Shown piece after piece: positions 54,151 through 62,337 of a DNA stretch of 64,000 nt; position 1 is the stretch's first letter; every line of letters begins with the position of its first letter. Origin of the DNA: Flaviflagellibacter rhizophilus. Lineage in GTDB: Bacteria > Pseudomonadota > Alphaproteobacteria > Rhizobiales > Methylopilaceae. The notes beneath the pieces were generated by a model. The model did not search any database. It saw only the letters and a list, made by a program, of their open reading frames with translations, and was not told where the DNA came from. A program made the translations under genes and the position numbers. The stretch is from NCBI RefSeq assembly GCF_033898525.1, contig NZ_JAXAFJ010000012.1, positions 1 through 64,000 of the forward strand, given 5' to 3'.

Positions 54151-55227
54151 TCACACCACCACCACCTTCGCTGGCCCCTCCTCCACGCTCCCGATGACTG
54201 CGGCACGCGGATATCCTGCGTCCTTGATCGTGCGCAGCAGGTCGTCCGCACGCTCGGGTGCGCAGGAAACCAGTAGACCGCCCGAAGTCTGCGGGTCCGT
54301 CAGAAGAGCCCGTTCCGCATCCAGAAGTCCGGGCGGCAAGTCCACACCTTCGCCATAGCTGGCCCAGTTGCGTCCGGAGGCGCCCGTCACGCGCCCCTCC
54401 CCAGCCAGCCGCTTCGCCTCATCGAGGAACGGTAGATCCGCCAGTCGCAACCGCAGCGTGGCTCCGGAACCGCGCGCCATCTCCAGGCCATGGCCGAGTA
54501 TGCCGAAGCCGGTGACATCGGTAATGGCGTGGACGTCGGCGTCGCGCGCCAGATCGGCCCCCACGCGGTTCAGCAGCGTGGTGGAGGCGATCATCTCGTC
54601 ATAGCCGGCCGCCGACAGCTCGCCCTTCCGGTAGGCGGCGGAATAGATGCCGACGCCCAGCGCCTTCGTGAGAATCAGGGCATCGCCGGGTTTTGCCCCG
54701 CTGTTGCGGCGCAGGTTCTGCGGCTTCACCAGACCGATGACGGCCAGCCCGTAGATCGGCTCCGGCGCGTCGATGGAATGCCCGCCGGCCACCGGGATGC
54801 CAGCCTCAGCACAGATCGAGGCTCCGCCTTTCAGAATCTCCCGCACCTGCTCCTCGGGGAGCTTGTCGAGCGGCATGCCCAGAATGGCGAGCGCGAGGAT
54901 CGGCCGGCCTCCCATGGCATAGACATCCGAGATGGCGTTGGCCGCGGCGATGCGCCCGAAATCTCGCGGATCATCCACCATCGGCATGAAGAAATCGGTG
55001 GTCGCGACCACGCAGGTTTCATCGTCGATCTGCCAGACCGCCGCATCGTCGCCCGTCTCCGTGCCGACAAGCAACTGCCGGTAAGGCGCCGCCGCCGGCT
55101 GGTCCGCCAGCAGCCGCTGCAGGACGGCGGGCGCGAGCTTGCACCCGCATCCGCCGCCATGGGCAAGGCTGGTCAGCTTAGGCGCGGCGCCATGTGTCAG
55201 TACCGCGTCGAGCACGGCACCTGTCAC
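54151..55227 (-). CDS. selD: Selenide, water dikinase SelD
   Basis: A 358-residue enzyme producing selenophosphate from selenide and ATP. The catalytic Cys and Lys lie in LAHGGGCGCKLAPAVLQRLL (Cys form, not Sec). The AIR-synthase-like fold has TETGDDAAVWQIDDETCVVA, FGRIAAANAISDVYAMGGRP, VTGFGILGHGLEMA and LLTDPQTSGGLLVSC. It is the last gene of a minus-strand operon and overlaps the transglutaminase-like gene by 4 bp. Confidence 0.96.
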   Translation of the reverse strand: MTGAVLDAVLTHGAAPKLTSLAHGGGCGCKLAPAVLQRLLADQPAAAPYRQLLVGTETGDDAAVWQIDDETCVVATTDFFMPMVDDPRDFGRIAAANAISDVYAMGGRPILALAILGMPLDKLPEEQVREILKGGASICAEAGIPVAGGHSIDAPEPIYGLAVIGLVKPQNLRRNSGAKPGDALILTKALGVGIYSAAYRKGELSAAGYDEMIASTTLLNRVGADLARDADVHAITDVTGFGILGHGLEMARGSGATLRLRLADLPFLDEAKRLAGEGRVTGASGRNWASYGEGVDLPPGLLDAERALLTDPQTSGGLLVSCAPERADDLLRTIKDAGYPRAAVIGSVEEGPAKVVVV

Positions 55228-56321
55228 GCCTGAACCTCGGCGGCGGTGATCGAATACCGGAAGCTGTCGGGATCGAGGCAGTCGAGCAGCGCGCCCGCGA
55301 TCTCGGCCTGCGGATACATCAGGAACGCGACCTTATGGTCGGAGCCCGGCAGCACCACGTCGTGGGCGGTGTTGTAGCCCATCCAGTTGCCTTCCCAGGC
55401 GCCGAACAGGGCACGCCGTGCGGCCACGACCTTGGGCGCGTCCACACCGTTATTGCCCGGCGGCTCCTCCAGAACGACCTTGCGGACATCCGCCGGGTCC
55501 GTCGCCACCCAGCCCCGGCCCTCGAGCCACACCTCGGCCCGGCAGTGCTGCGACTTGGTGACGGTGGCCGACCCTGCGCCAAGGCTCTTGTAGCCGAAGC
55601 GCGAAGGCGCCACGCGGATGCCGTAGATGTCGCGGGCCGGAATACCGGCGGCACGCACCAGCGCCACGTAGAGGGCATTCAGGTCGGCGCATTTGCCGCC
55701 GAGATTCCCGGAACGGAGCATGGAGGCCACATCGCCGGTGCCGCAGCCGCGCGTCTTGGCATTGCGGAAGGTGTTGTCCACCACCCACTGATAGATCGCC
55801 TCCGCCTTCTCCTGATCCGTGGTGCGGCCCGCGATGGCCTTCTCTGCCGTCTCCTTCACGATGCCGTCTGTCGGCATCAGTTCCGTGGCTTCGAGATAAA
55901 GCGCCCTCTCCGTCTCGGTCAGCGCACGGGGCTCGTCACGGTCGGCAGCCCAGTTTCGGTCCCGCAACTGGACCCTGCTCGTGACCTCCGCGCGCGGCGC
56001 GGTCTCGCCGCTCTTGAAGACGAGGTGCAGCATGTCGGCCCCGTGCTTCGGGTCCCGCACCCGCTCCGCTGATATGGCGTTGGTGTCCCAGCGGCTTTCG
56101 CCCGGTCGGGTCCATTCGCTCTCGTTCACCGAGGTCAAGGGTAGCCAAGCCTGCGCCTTCCCCGCGCCCGCGAGCTCCAGCCGCGTCGTCACGTCGAAGC
56201 TGCGCCACGCTCCAGGCTCGGGCGCGAAGACGGCCTCCTCTGCAAAGGACATGCGCGGCAGGATCAAGGCTGCGGCCGTGGCGGCAGCACCTGTGATGAT
56301 GAGGTCACGACGTGTGATCAT
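55224..56321 (-). CDS. Exported transglutaminase-like protein
   Basis: A 365-residue protein with a Tat-like N-terminus (MITRRDLIITGAAATAAALI). The central transglutaminase core has all three catalytic residues: Cys in GGKCADLNALYVALVRAAGI, His in KSQHCRAEVWLEGRGW and Asp in VATDPADV. Relatives may be proteases or amidases rather than cross-linking enzymes. It is co-translated with the TlpA-like gene before it and selD after it (4-bp overlaps on both sides), linking it to selenium metabolism or formate dehydrogenase maturation by context only. Confidence 0.85.
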   Translation of the reverse strand: MITRRDLIITGAAATAAALILPRMSFAEEAVFAPEPGAWRSFDVTTRLELAGAGKAQAWLPLTSVNESEWTRPGESRWDTNAISAERVRDPKHGADMLHLVFKSGETAPRAEVTSRVQLRDRNWAADRDEPRALTETERALYLEATELMPTDGIVKETAEKAIAGRTTDQEKAEAIYQWVVDNTFRNAKTRGCGTGDVASMLRSGNLGGKCADLNALYVALVRAAGIPARDIYGIRVAPSRFGYKSLGAGSATVTKSQHCRAEVWLEGRGWVATDPADVRKVVLEEPPGNNGVDAPKVVAARRALFGAWEGNWMGYNTAHDVVLPGSDHKVAFLMYPQAEIAGALLDCLDPDSFRYSITAAEVQA

Positions 56322-56908
56322 GGGACCTTGTCCTCCCTGTTCGTTATTGTTGTTTGTTCAGGTGAAAGTGCGAGCAGCCGGGAAAGCATCCCGTCCGCAG
56401 CCCAGTCGACGGGTTCGTCGGCCTTCAGTGCCGGACGAAGTCCTGGCGCAAGCACGAAACTGGTCGGCAGGCCTTCTACTCCCCACGCCTTCATGGCCGC
56501 GCGATCACGGTCCAGCAGGATGGCGAAGCCGACCGGATGTTCGGAGAAGAAGCGGCGCACCCGGGCGTCCACTTCGCCGACATCCACCGCGAGGATCGTC
56601 ACCGCGTTCCCGGCACCGATGTGAAGTGCCTGGAGCGATGCCATCTCTTCCACGCATGGCTCGCACCAGGTCGCGAAGAAATGGACGATGGTGATGGAGT
56701 CTGTAGAGGTCGCGAGTTCGAAAGCGCCGCCATCCAGTTGATCGAGGCTGAGGCCGGGAGAGCTGTCCTGTGCCCAAGGCTTCAGGCCGTGGGCTGCATC
56801 CGCAGGTGCACCGCCGAACATGAGCGCCGCAACCGCGATGATACCGGCGACGCGTGGGACGCATGTTCCGAGATGGCCCCGAGACTCGGGAGCAAAGGCG
56901 AAGAGCAC
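56318..56908 (-). CDS. TlpA-like exported thioredoxin-fold protein
   Basis: A 196-residue protein with an N-terminal signal or anchor (VAGIIAVAALMFGGAPADAA) and a thioredoxin domain of the TlpA/ResA kind: the active site C-x2-C in FFATWCEPCVEEMASLQALH, AVDVGEVDARVRRFFSEHPV and the cis-Pro loop VEGLPTSFVL. It would act as a periplasmic thiol reductant. First gene of the operon with the transglutaminase-like gene and selD. The exact start is uncertain. Confidence 0.85.
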   Translation of the reverse strand: MLFAFAPESRGHLGTCVPRVAGIIAVAALMFGGAPADAAHGLKPWAQDSSPGLSLDQLDGGAFELATSTDSITIVHFFATWCEPCVEEMASLQALHIGAGNAVTILAVDVGEVDARVRRFFSEHPVGFAILLDRDRAAMKAWGVEGLPTSFVLAPGLRPALKADEPVDWAADGMLSRLLALSPEQTTITNREDKVP

Positions 56909-56956
56909 GCCTCCAATGTTCCAGCCGGCTTGGGCGGCGTCAATCCCGTCCTGCCG

Positions 56957-57859
56957 TTACCGGGAGCGACGGGATGCCGGCATCGTGGTGGCTTGTTCGT
57001 CACCGTCTCTCCGATCCAGGCTGAACGGCACGACGCACCGTCGGTATCCCGCGATTTGCAGCAGAGCGGTGGAGGTCATGAAAGTCCAAAACTGTCTCAA
57101 AGGCCGCACTGTCTCCCGCAAAATCAGTCCGGGAAGCGACGGGCGGCTCCTGATCCTGCGAACCGGCACGATGGATGAGGCCAGAAAGGCAGGAACAGCC
57201 CCTTCAGAACGACGTCCAGCTTGAACGCAGAGCGCAGGCGTCACCTGATAGACCTTCAGCTTGTGCGACCACAGCGCTCTGGCGTCGAACATGAGGTCAT
57301 CGGTAGTCCGGTCGATGGATGCACTTAGCTGCAGCAGCCGCCGCGCACCGCTACGGCTAATGATGTAGCCGGCCGTTCCATAATGGACCGAACCGAGCCG
57401 CGCCAGCGACAGATCAGTACCCGCGATCGATCGAGCAGACCGGACGAAGACCCGTTGCAGGAACGTCTCGAGCTTCACCACTTCCGCATCCGCAGGGATC
57501 CATGAGGTATCGTCCAGCAGCCTGACGAGCAACGGATCGACCTCGACGTCATCCTCGAACACGGCGAGAAACGGCTCATCGCTTTCGAGAAGCGTCCGCC
57601 ATGCGAGCACAGGGCTCATCGTGCAAGCGATCTCCGCCGCCGAGAGCGGATATACTGGGTCCGTGGCGGCAGCCGCCTGCAGTTCGTCAGGAGCCATGGA
57701 CGTGGCATCAACAGCGTCCAGCCGGGCGATACGCCATCCAATCTTCGACGCCAGTTCCGGCAGCCGCAGCCAGCGTTCCCTGTGTCGGTCGAGATTGATC
57801 ACATGCGAAGGAATCAAGAACCAGTCACCGTGTTGACCTCGATCAAGAAAGTGCTGCAC
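56957..57859 (-). CDS. Glycosyltransferase family 25 protein
   Basis: A 300-residue protein with the family 25 (LPS galactosyltransferase-like) core: SHVINLDRHRERWLRLPELA, YPLSAAEIACTMSPVLAWRT, the acidic LAVFEDDVEVD, and GTAGYIISRSGARRLLQL. The C-terminal 70 residues are basic and without a domain. The GTG start at 57859 is uncertain; the family core begins at about residue 18. Probably acts in polysaccharide or LPS assembly. It stands alone. Confidence 0.8.
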   Translation of the reverse strand: MQHFLDRGQHGDWFLIPSHVINLDRHRERWLRLPELASKIGWRIARLDAVDATSMAPDELQAAAATDPVYPLSAAEIACTMSPVLAWRTLLESDEPFLAVFEDDVEVDPLLVRLLDDTSWIPADAEVVKLETFLQRVFVRSARSIAGTDLSLARLGSVHYGTAGYIISRSGARRLLQLSASIDRTTDDLMFDARALWSHKLKVYQVTPALCVQAGRRSEGAVPAFLASSIVPVRRIRSRPSLPGLILRETVRPLRQFWTFMTSTALLQIAGYRRCVVPFSLDRRDGDEQATTMPASRRSR

Positions 57860-58217
57860 GCCGACCTAGGTGCTGGCTTTCGGTGTTGGAACGTCACGCG
57901 CAACGCAGGATCAACGTCGGTAGAGCTGAATCGCTCGTGGAACGAGTTGCCGCACGGAGCTGACAGACATTATTCTGTGAGGCGTCTATTCCGGAGCGGC
58001 AGGCACCGACAATGATCGGACGCTTGCTCAACAACTCTCTCGAGGCTTTACTGTTTAGCTCCGCCCGTGTGCGAAGACACTACTACGGTCAGCGGACGTC
58101 GGCGGCTTTATCTGGAAATTTGTACGCAAGAAGACACTCTTCTGATGGCAAGACGTATCGGCCCTCGGCTGCGAGGTCGAACACGATCAAATCTGTGGAG
58201 AGGGCTCGACGTAAAGA
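57860..58217. other. 358-bp region between the glycosyltransferase gene and tRNA-Glu
   Basis: No gene with a recognisable product is seen. Base composition is lower in GC than the flanks, and short frames such as 58012-58383 run into the tRNA gene. It presumably holds the glycosyltransferase promoter. Confidence 0.55.
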
Positions 58218-58293
58218 TGGTGCTCCCAAGGGGAATCGAACCCCTGTTTTCGCCGTGAGAGGGCGACGTCCTAGACCGCTAGACGATGGGAGC
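58218..58293 (-). tRNA. tRNA-Glu(CTC)
   Basis: A 76-nt cloverleaf on the minus strand with acceptor GCTCCCA/TGGGAGC, encoded CCA (58218-58220), T-loop TTCGATT and anticodon loop CTCTCAC in a TCGCC/GGCGA stem. The pattern GTCTAGCGGTCTAGGAC of the D-arm is typical of tRNA-Glu. Confidence 0.95.
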
Positions 58294-58349
58294 GGCGCGG
58301 GCTCATCGAGCCGCGAAGGCGCCCTCTATACGCAGAGCCCACGCCGGGA

Positions 58350-58742
58350 TCAAGGGGCATTTGCGTCGATGCGGCCAAGATAGCCGAGCGTTGTCGCATC
58401 GAGGACATGGATAGCTGGGCGACCGTCTTGTGCCTCCGTGGTGACGAACAGGCGCTGCCCGTCGGAGGTGGTCCCGGTGATCTTCGTTCCAGCGGCTATC
58501 GGCAGAGAGCCCGTCAGTTGCTGCCCGTTCTGGAGCGGCGCGGTGGGCACTCCGGTGAGACGGCCGGCATCGGAGGCCGGCTGCGCCTTGACGAGACGCC
58601 ACACGATCACCGACATGACCAATACAAAGCCGATCAGCATGATTGCGGTCGACACACCGACGAACAGGCGCATGCGCCGCACGATGCGCGCGGTCCGGGG
58701 ATCCTCCTCGGCTGTGACGTCGTCGTCATCCAGAGTGGCCAT
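58350..58742 (-). CDS. DUF6476-type single-span membrane protein
   Basis: A 130-residue protein: a short acidic start (MATLDDDDVTAEEDPRTARI), one transmembrane helix (FVGVSTAIMLIGFVLVMSVI), then a small outside domain (ITGTTSDGQRLFVTTEAQDG, IHVLDATTLGYLGRI). This layout matches a small alphaproteobacterial family often encoded divergently from rluD. Its ATG (complement of 58740-58742) overlaps the rluD ATG (58741-58743) on the opposite strand. Function unknown. Confidence 0.8.
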   Translation of the reverse strand: MATLDDDDVTAEEDPRTARIVRRMRLFVGVSTAIMLIGFVLVMSVIVWRLVKAQPASDAGRLTGVPTAPLQNGQQLTGSLPIAAGTKITGTTSDGQRLFVTTEAQDGRPAIHVLDATTLGYLGRIDANAP

Positions 58743-59745
58743 GAGCGATCCCGATACCCGTCTTGATGTTGTCCTTGCGCCGGAACTCGCCGGCGAAAGG
58801 CTGGACCGCGCGCTGGCGCAGGCGCTGCCCGATCTGTCGAGAACCCGGATACAGGCGCTGATCCGCGCGGGCAAGGTGGAGCTGTCCGGCGCGATCGCGA
58901 CCGACCTCGGCGCGAAAGTGGCGGGTGGCGAACAGGCCTTCGTCCATATTCCGCCGCCCGAGCCGGCCCTGCCCCTGGCTGAGGCCATTCCCCTCAACGT
59001 GGTCTACGAGGACGATGAGCTGATCGTCATCGACAAGCCGGCCGGTCTCGTCGTGCATCCCGGCGCCGGCAACTGGACCGGAACGCTCGTCAACGCGCTG
59101 CTGGCCCATTGCGCGGGCTCGCTGTCGGGCATCGGCGGCGTGGAGCGGCCGGGCATCGTCCACCGTCTCGACAAGGACACGACGGGCCTGCTGGTCGCCG
59201 CGAAGACGGACCGCGCTCACCGCTCGCTCGCCGAGCAGTTCGCCGACCATGGCCGCACGGGTCCACTGGAGAGGGCCTACATGGCCTTTGTCTGGGGCAG
59301 CCCACTGCGGACCAGCGGCACGGTAGACGCCCCGATCGACCGCGATCCCCGGAACCGGGAAAAGATGCGGGTCTGCCCGCCGGAGCATGGGCGCGAGGCC
59401 ATCACCCACTGGCACCGCCTGCGCGCCTTCGGGCCGCCCAACGCTGCCCTCGTCAGCCTTGTGCGGTGCGAGCTCGAGACCGGCCGAACGCACCAGATCC
59501 GCGTCCATATGGCCCATCTCGGCCATCCGGTGCTGGGCGACCCCGCCTATGGCGCCGGCTTCAAGACGAAGGCGCGCCATCTGCCGGAAGCTGCCCGTGC
59601 GTCCCTGGAGGGACTGGGCCGGCAGGCCCTGCACGCGGCGCATCTTGCCTTCGAGCATCCCGCGACCGGGGAACTCATGTCGTTCGACAGTGCGTTGCCT
59701 CCCGATCTTGCCGAACTTGCCGAGGCGCTGAAAACAACGCCCTGA
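58741..59745 (+). CDS. rluD: Pseudouridine synthase RluD
   Basis: A 334-residue RluA-family 23S rRNA pseudouridine synthase. The N-terminal S4 domain (GERLDRALAQALPDLSRTRI) precedes the catalytic domain with EDDELIVIDKPAGLVVHPG, the catalytic Asp in GIVHRLDKDTTGLLVAAKT, and LETGRTHQIRVHMAHLGHPV. The ATG at 58741 fits the family start (MSDPDTRLDVVLAP); an open frame further upstream overlaps the DUF6476 gene antisense. The S4 domain favours RluD over RluA or RluC. Confidence 0.93.
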   Translation: MSDPDTRLDVVLAPELAGERLDRALAQALPDLSRTRIQALIRAGKVELSGAIATDLGAKVAGGEQAFVHIPPPEPALPLAEAIPLNVVYEDDELIVIDKPAGLVVHPGAGNWTGTLVNALLAHCAGSLSGIGGVERPGIVHRLDKDTTGLLVAAKTDRAHRSLAEQFADHGRTGPLERAYMAFVWGSPLRTSGTVDAPIDRDPRNREKMRVCPPEHGREAITHWHRLRAFGPPNAALVSLVRCELETGRTHQIRVHMAHLGHPVLGDPAYGAGFKTKARHLPEAARASLEGLGRQALHAAHLAFEHPATGELMSFDSALPPDLAELAEALKTTP

Positions 59746-59896
59746 GCATGTGGGTAGGTGCGCGTGTTCTCACGTCGCTGTGAAAATGCCGCCCCCTTAT
59801 CGCCACGAAGACCCTCTCCTATATAGGATGGCTGGCCGGCACGATGTGCGGCCATGAAGCGGCTCTGCCGGGTGGGGAGCCGAAGGGGGAACTAAG

Positions 59897-60811
59897 ATGG
59901 CGCGTGCGGCGCTTCCGATCATTGCCACTGACAGCGGCCTCAGCCGCTACCTCGACGAAATTCGGCGTTATCCGATGCTGGCTCCGGACGAGGAGTTCAT
60001 GCTGGCCAAGAGCTGGCGCGAGCACGGCGACCGAGATGCGGCGCATCAACTCGTCACCAGCCATCTGAGGCTCGTCGCCAAGATCGCGATGGGCTATCGC
60101 GGCTACGGCCTCCCCATCGGCGAAGTGATCTCCGAAGGCAATGTCGGCCTCATGCAGGCGGTGAAGCGGTTCGAGCCGGACAAGGGGTTCCGGCTGGCTA
60201 CCTACGCCATGTGGTGGATCCGCGCCGCTATCCAGGAATACATCCTGCGCTCATGGTCGCTCGTGAAGATGGGCACCACCGCCAACCAGAAGAAGCTGTT
60301 CTTCAACCTGCGCAAGGCGAAGAGTCAGATCTCGGCACTGGACGAGGGCGATCTGCGTCCCGAGCAGGTGAAATCCATCGCCACCAAGCTTGGCGTGACC
60401 GAGGAGGACGTGGTTTCGATGAACCGCCGCCTCTCGGGGGATGCTTCGCTGAATTCGCCCCTGCGCGGAGACGAGGCCGATTCGGGTGAATGGCAGGACT
60501 GGCTCGTCGATGACAGCGCCAGCCAGGAGAGCATCCTTGCCGAGAGCGAAGAGCTCGATAATCGGCGGAGTGCTCTCAAGAAGGCGATGGACGTGCTGAA
60601 CCCGCGCGAGCGGCGCATTTTCGAGGCCCGCAAGCTTGCGGATGAGCCCATCACCCTTGAGGAGCTATCGACCGAATTCGGCGTGTCGCGCGAGCGCGTG
60701 CGCCAGATCGAGGTCAGGGCCTTCGAGAAGGTGCAGCAGGCCGTGCGCGACAATGTGGCGAAGATCGAGGGCGGCCGCGCGTCCACGCCGGCACTCGCGC
60801 CGGCGCGCTGA
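59897..60811 (+). CDS. rpoH: RNA polymerase sigma-32 factor RpoH
   Basis: A 304-residue heat-shock sigma factor. Region 2 has LVTSHLRLVAKIAMGYRGYG, EGNVGLMQAVKRFEPDKGF and FRLATYAMWWIRAAIQEYIL. The RpoH box QKKLFFNLRKAK distinguishes it from RpoD. Region 4 has LNPRERRIFEARKL and TLEELSTEFGVSRERVRQIE. GAAGGGGGAAC precedes the ATG. A terminator follows. Alphaproteobacteria often carry two rpoH genes; which one this is cannot be told here. Confidence 0.95.
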   Translation: MARAALPIIATDSGLSRYLDEIRRYPMLAPDEEFMLAKSWREHGDRDAAHQLVTSHLRLVAKIAMGYRGYGLPIGEVISEGNVGLMQAVKRFEPDKGFRLATYAMWWIRAAIQEYILRSWSLVKMGTTANQKKLFFNLRKAKSQISALDEGDLRPEQVKSIATKLGVTEEDVVSMNRRLSGDASLNSPLRGDEADSGEWQDWLVDDSASQESILAESEELDNRRSALKKAMDVLNPRERRIFEARKLADEPITLEELSTEFGVSRERVRQIEVRAFEKVQQAVRDNVAKIEGGRASTPALAPAR

Positions 60812-60834
60812 CTTTTCGGAACTCTTTTGTGTTG

Positions 60835-60859
60835 AAGGGCCCGTCGCCGGGCCCTTTTT
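60835..60859 (+). terminator. Intrinsic terminator of rpoH
   Basis: A 9-bp perfect stem AAGGGCCCG/CGGGCCCTT with a TCGC loop running into a T tract, 24 bp after the rpoH stop. It overlaps the end region of the convergent gene at 60862 and may serve both. Confidence 0.88.
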
Positions 60860-60861
60860 CG

Positions 60862-62289
60862 TCAGCGCGGTGTGGGAACGCCCGGCTGTGCGGCGCCACC
60901 GGCCACCGGCGCCTGGCTGGACCAGGCCGCGAGCGCTTCTTCAAACGCCCGCTCCCCCGGCACGCCCTTCTCCATGGTCAGCACGGCACGGCGCCCGTTG
61001 TCATAGAGAAGCGGAAGATCGATCCACGCGCGCTCACCCATGGCCTTCAGGTTTTCCGCGACGTCGCGGGGTGCGGCCGACAGACCGATCAGGAAGAAGT
61101 TGGTCGTCACCTTCACGGAGAGACCTGAGAGAGCGGCGCCGCCGACTTCCTCAGATGGCTTGAACAGGATGCCCGGCACCGATCCGATGCCGCCGTTCGG
61201 GAAGTCGCCCGGAAGCGTGAACTGAACGTCGATGGTGTGGCTGGCCGGCAGCGTGGCGTCCGTATTGCGCTGTATCAGCAGGCCGACGCTGATCTCGCGC
61301 TCCGGGATGGTCACGTCGCCGCGGAGTACCGTTTCGGCAGGATTGTTGGCAGCACGCTCCACGCGCCAGACGATGGAACCCTGGAACGCGGTTCCGCCCT
61401 TCTGATCAGGAGTTTCCTCATAGAGAATAGCCCGCTGCGCCACGAGGCTCGCCGCGCTTGGCGCGGTCTCAGCAGGTGCTTCAGAGGGAGGAGCGGAGGC
61501 AGCGCCTGGCGCGGCTGCCGTCGTGTCCGGGATCAGTGCGGTTTGGCTTGCGTCAGGTGCCGCATCCGCCGGCGCGTCGGCTGACTGCCCGATCCTGTCC
61601 TCGATCTTCGGATCGAGTTGCGTTGGGGCGACGTTCTCGGCCGGCTGGCTGCCGAGGCTTGCCTGCAGCTGGTCGCGTGCGAAATAGGCCCAGGCGCCGA
61701 GGGCCGCCAGCAACAGCACCGCAGCGACCGCTGCGATCGCCGGCCAGCGGGAGCGATTGGCCGGAAGCCCTTCATCAGCGAGATAGGCATCGGGACGCTC
61801 GCCACGCCTTCCCGCCTGCACACGCGGCGGGTTGATACGAGGCCTCGGCACCACTGCGTCGGGAGCGGGAAGCGCATCCTCATGATACGCCGCTGCGACG
61901 GGCTGCGCCGCTTGTGCCGCGCTCATCTGCTCGCTGGCGGCAACGGCTCCTGCGGAAGCCGCTACGGCGGCGGGCATCCCGCCCCGGTTAACCGGTGGAA
62001 CAGAGGGTGCCGCCGCGGCGCTCGGCCGCGGGCTCAGGGACGGCCGAACCGGCACCCGCGCCTCCGTCGCGGCGGGCGCGACGCGTTGATCGCTCTCCAC
62101 CTTGCGGACCGCATCTTCCAGAGCCAGGCGCTCACGCGTGATGTCGGACTCGCTCAAGGGCGGGTCGTAGCTGCGCAACTGCTTGACGATGGCGGCGCGA
62201 GCTCGCTCATAAACCTCGCGTCGGCTCTCGCTGGTGTTCGGGTCCAGCCCGCTCACGGCACGCGAGAGAAGAGGATAATAATCGGCCAT
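60862..62289 (-). CDS. Conserved single-span membrane protein downstream of purA
   Basis: A 475-residue protein of a Hyphomicrobiales family. The conserved N-terminus (MADYYPLLSRAVSGLDPNTS, RREVYERARAAIVKQLRSYD, ESDITRERLALEDAVRKVES) is followed by a Pro/Ala-rich linker, one transmembrane helix (AIAAVAAVLLLAALGAWAYF), a second linker and a C-terminal beta-rich domain (AFQGSIVWRVERA, GDVTIPEREISVGLLIQRN, HTIDVQFTLPGDFPNGGIGS). It probably has its C-terminal domain in the periplasm. It lies 48 bp after purA in the same direction. Function unknown. Confidence 0.82.
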   Translation of the reverse strand: MADYYPLLSRAVSGLDPNTSESRREVYERARAAIVKQLRSYDPPLSESDITRERLALEDAVRKVESDQRVAPAATEARVPVRPSLSPRPSAAAAPSVPPVNRGGMPAAVAASAGAVAASEQMSAAQAAQPVAAAYHEDALPAPDAVVPRPRINPPRVQAGRRGERPDAYLADEGLPANRSRWPAIAAVAAVLLLAALGAWAYFARDQLQASLGSQPAENVAPTQLDPKIEDRIGQSADAPADAAPDASQTALIPDTTAAAPGAASAPPSEAPAETAPSAASLVAQRAILYEETPDQKGGTAFQGSIVWRVERAANNPAETVLRGDVTIPEREISVGLLIQRNTDATLPASHTIDVQFTLPGDFPNGGIGSVPGILFKPSEEVGGAALSGLSVKVTTNFFLIGLSAAPRDVAENLKAMGERAWIDLPLLYDNGRRAVLTMEKGVPGERAFEEALAAWSSQAPVAGGAAQPGVPTPR

Positions 62290-62337
62290 GCTGCCTTCGC
62301 TGCGCCGGGTGTTCGGAGACGCCCGATTCGCTAATGG

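Noticed and set aside
59760..59890. A sigma-32 type promoter before rpoH (GTGAAA ... CCCCTTAT)
   Set aside because: The two elements are only about 8 bp apart, against the 13-15 bp needed, so I do not report it.
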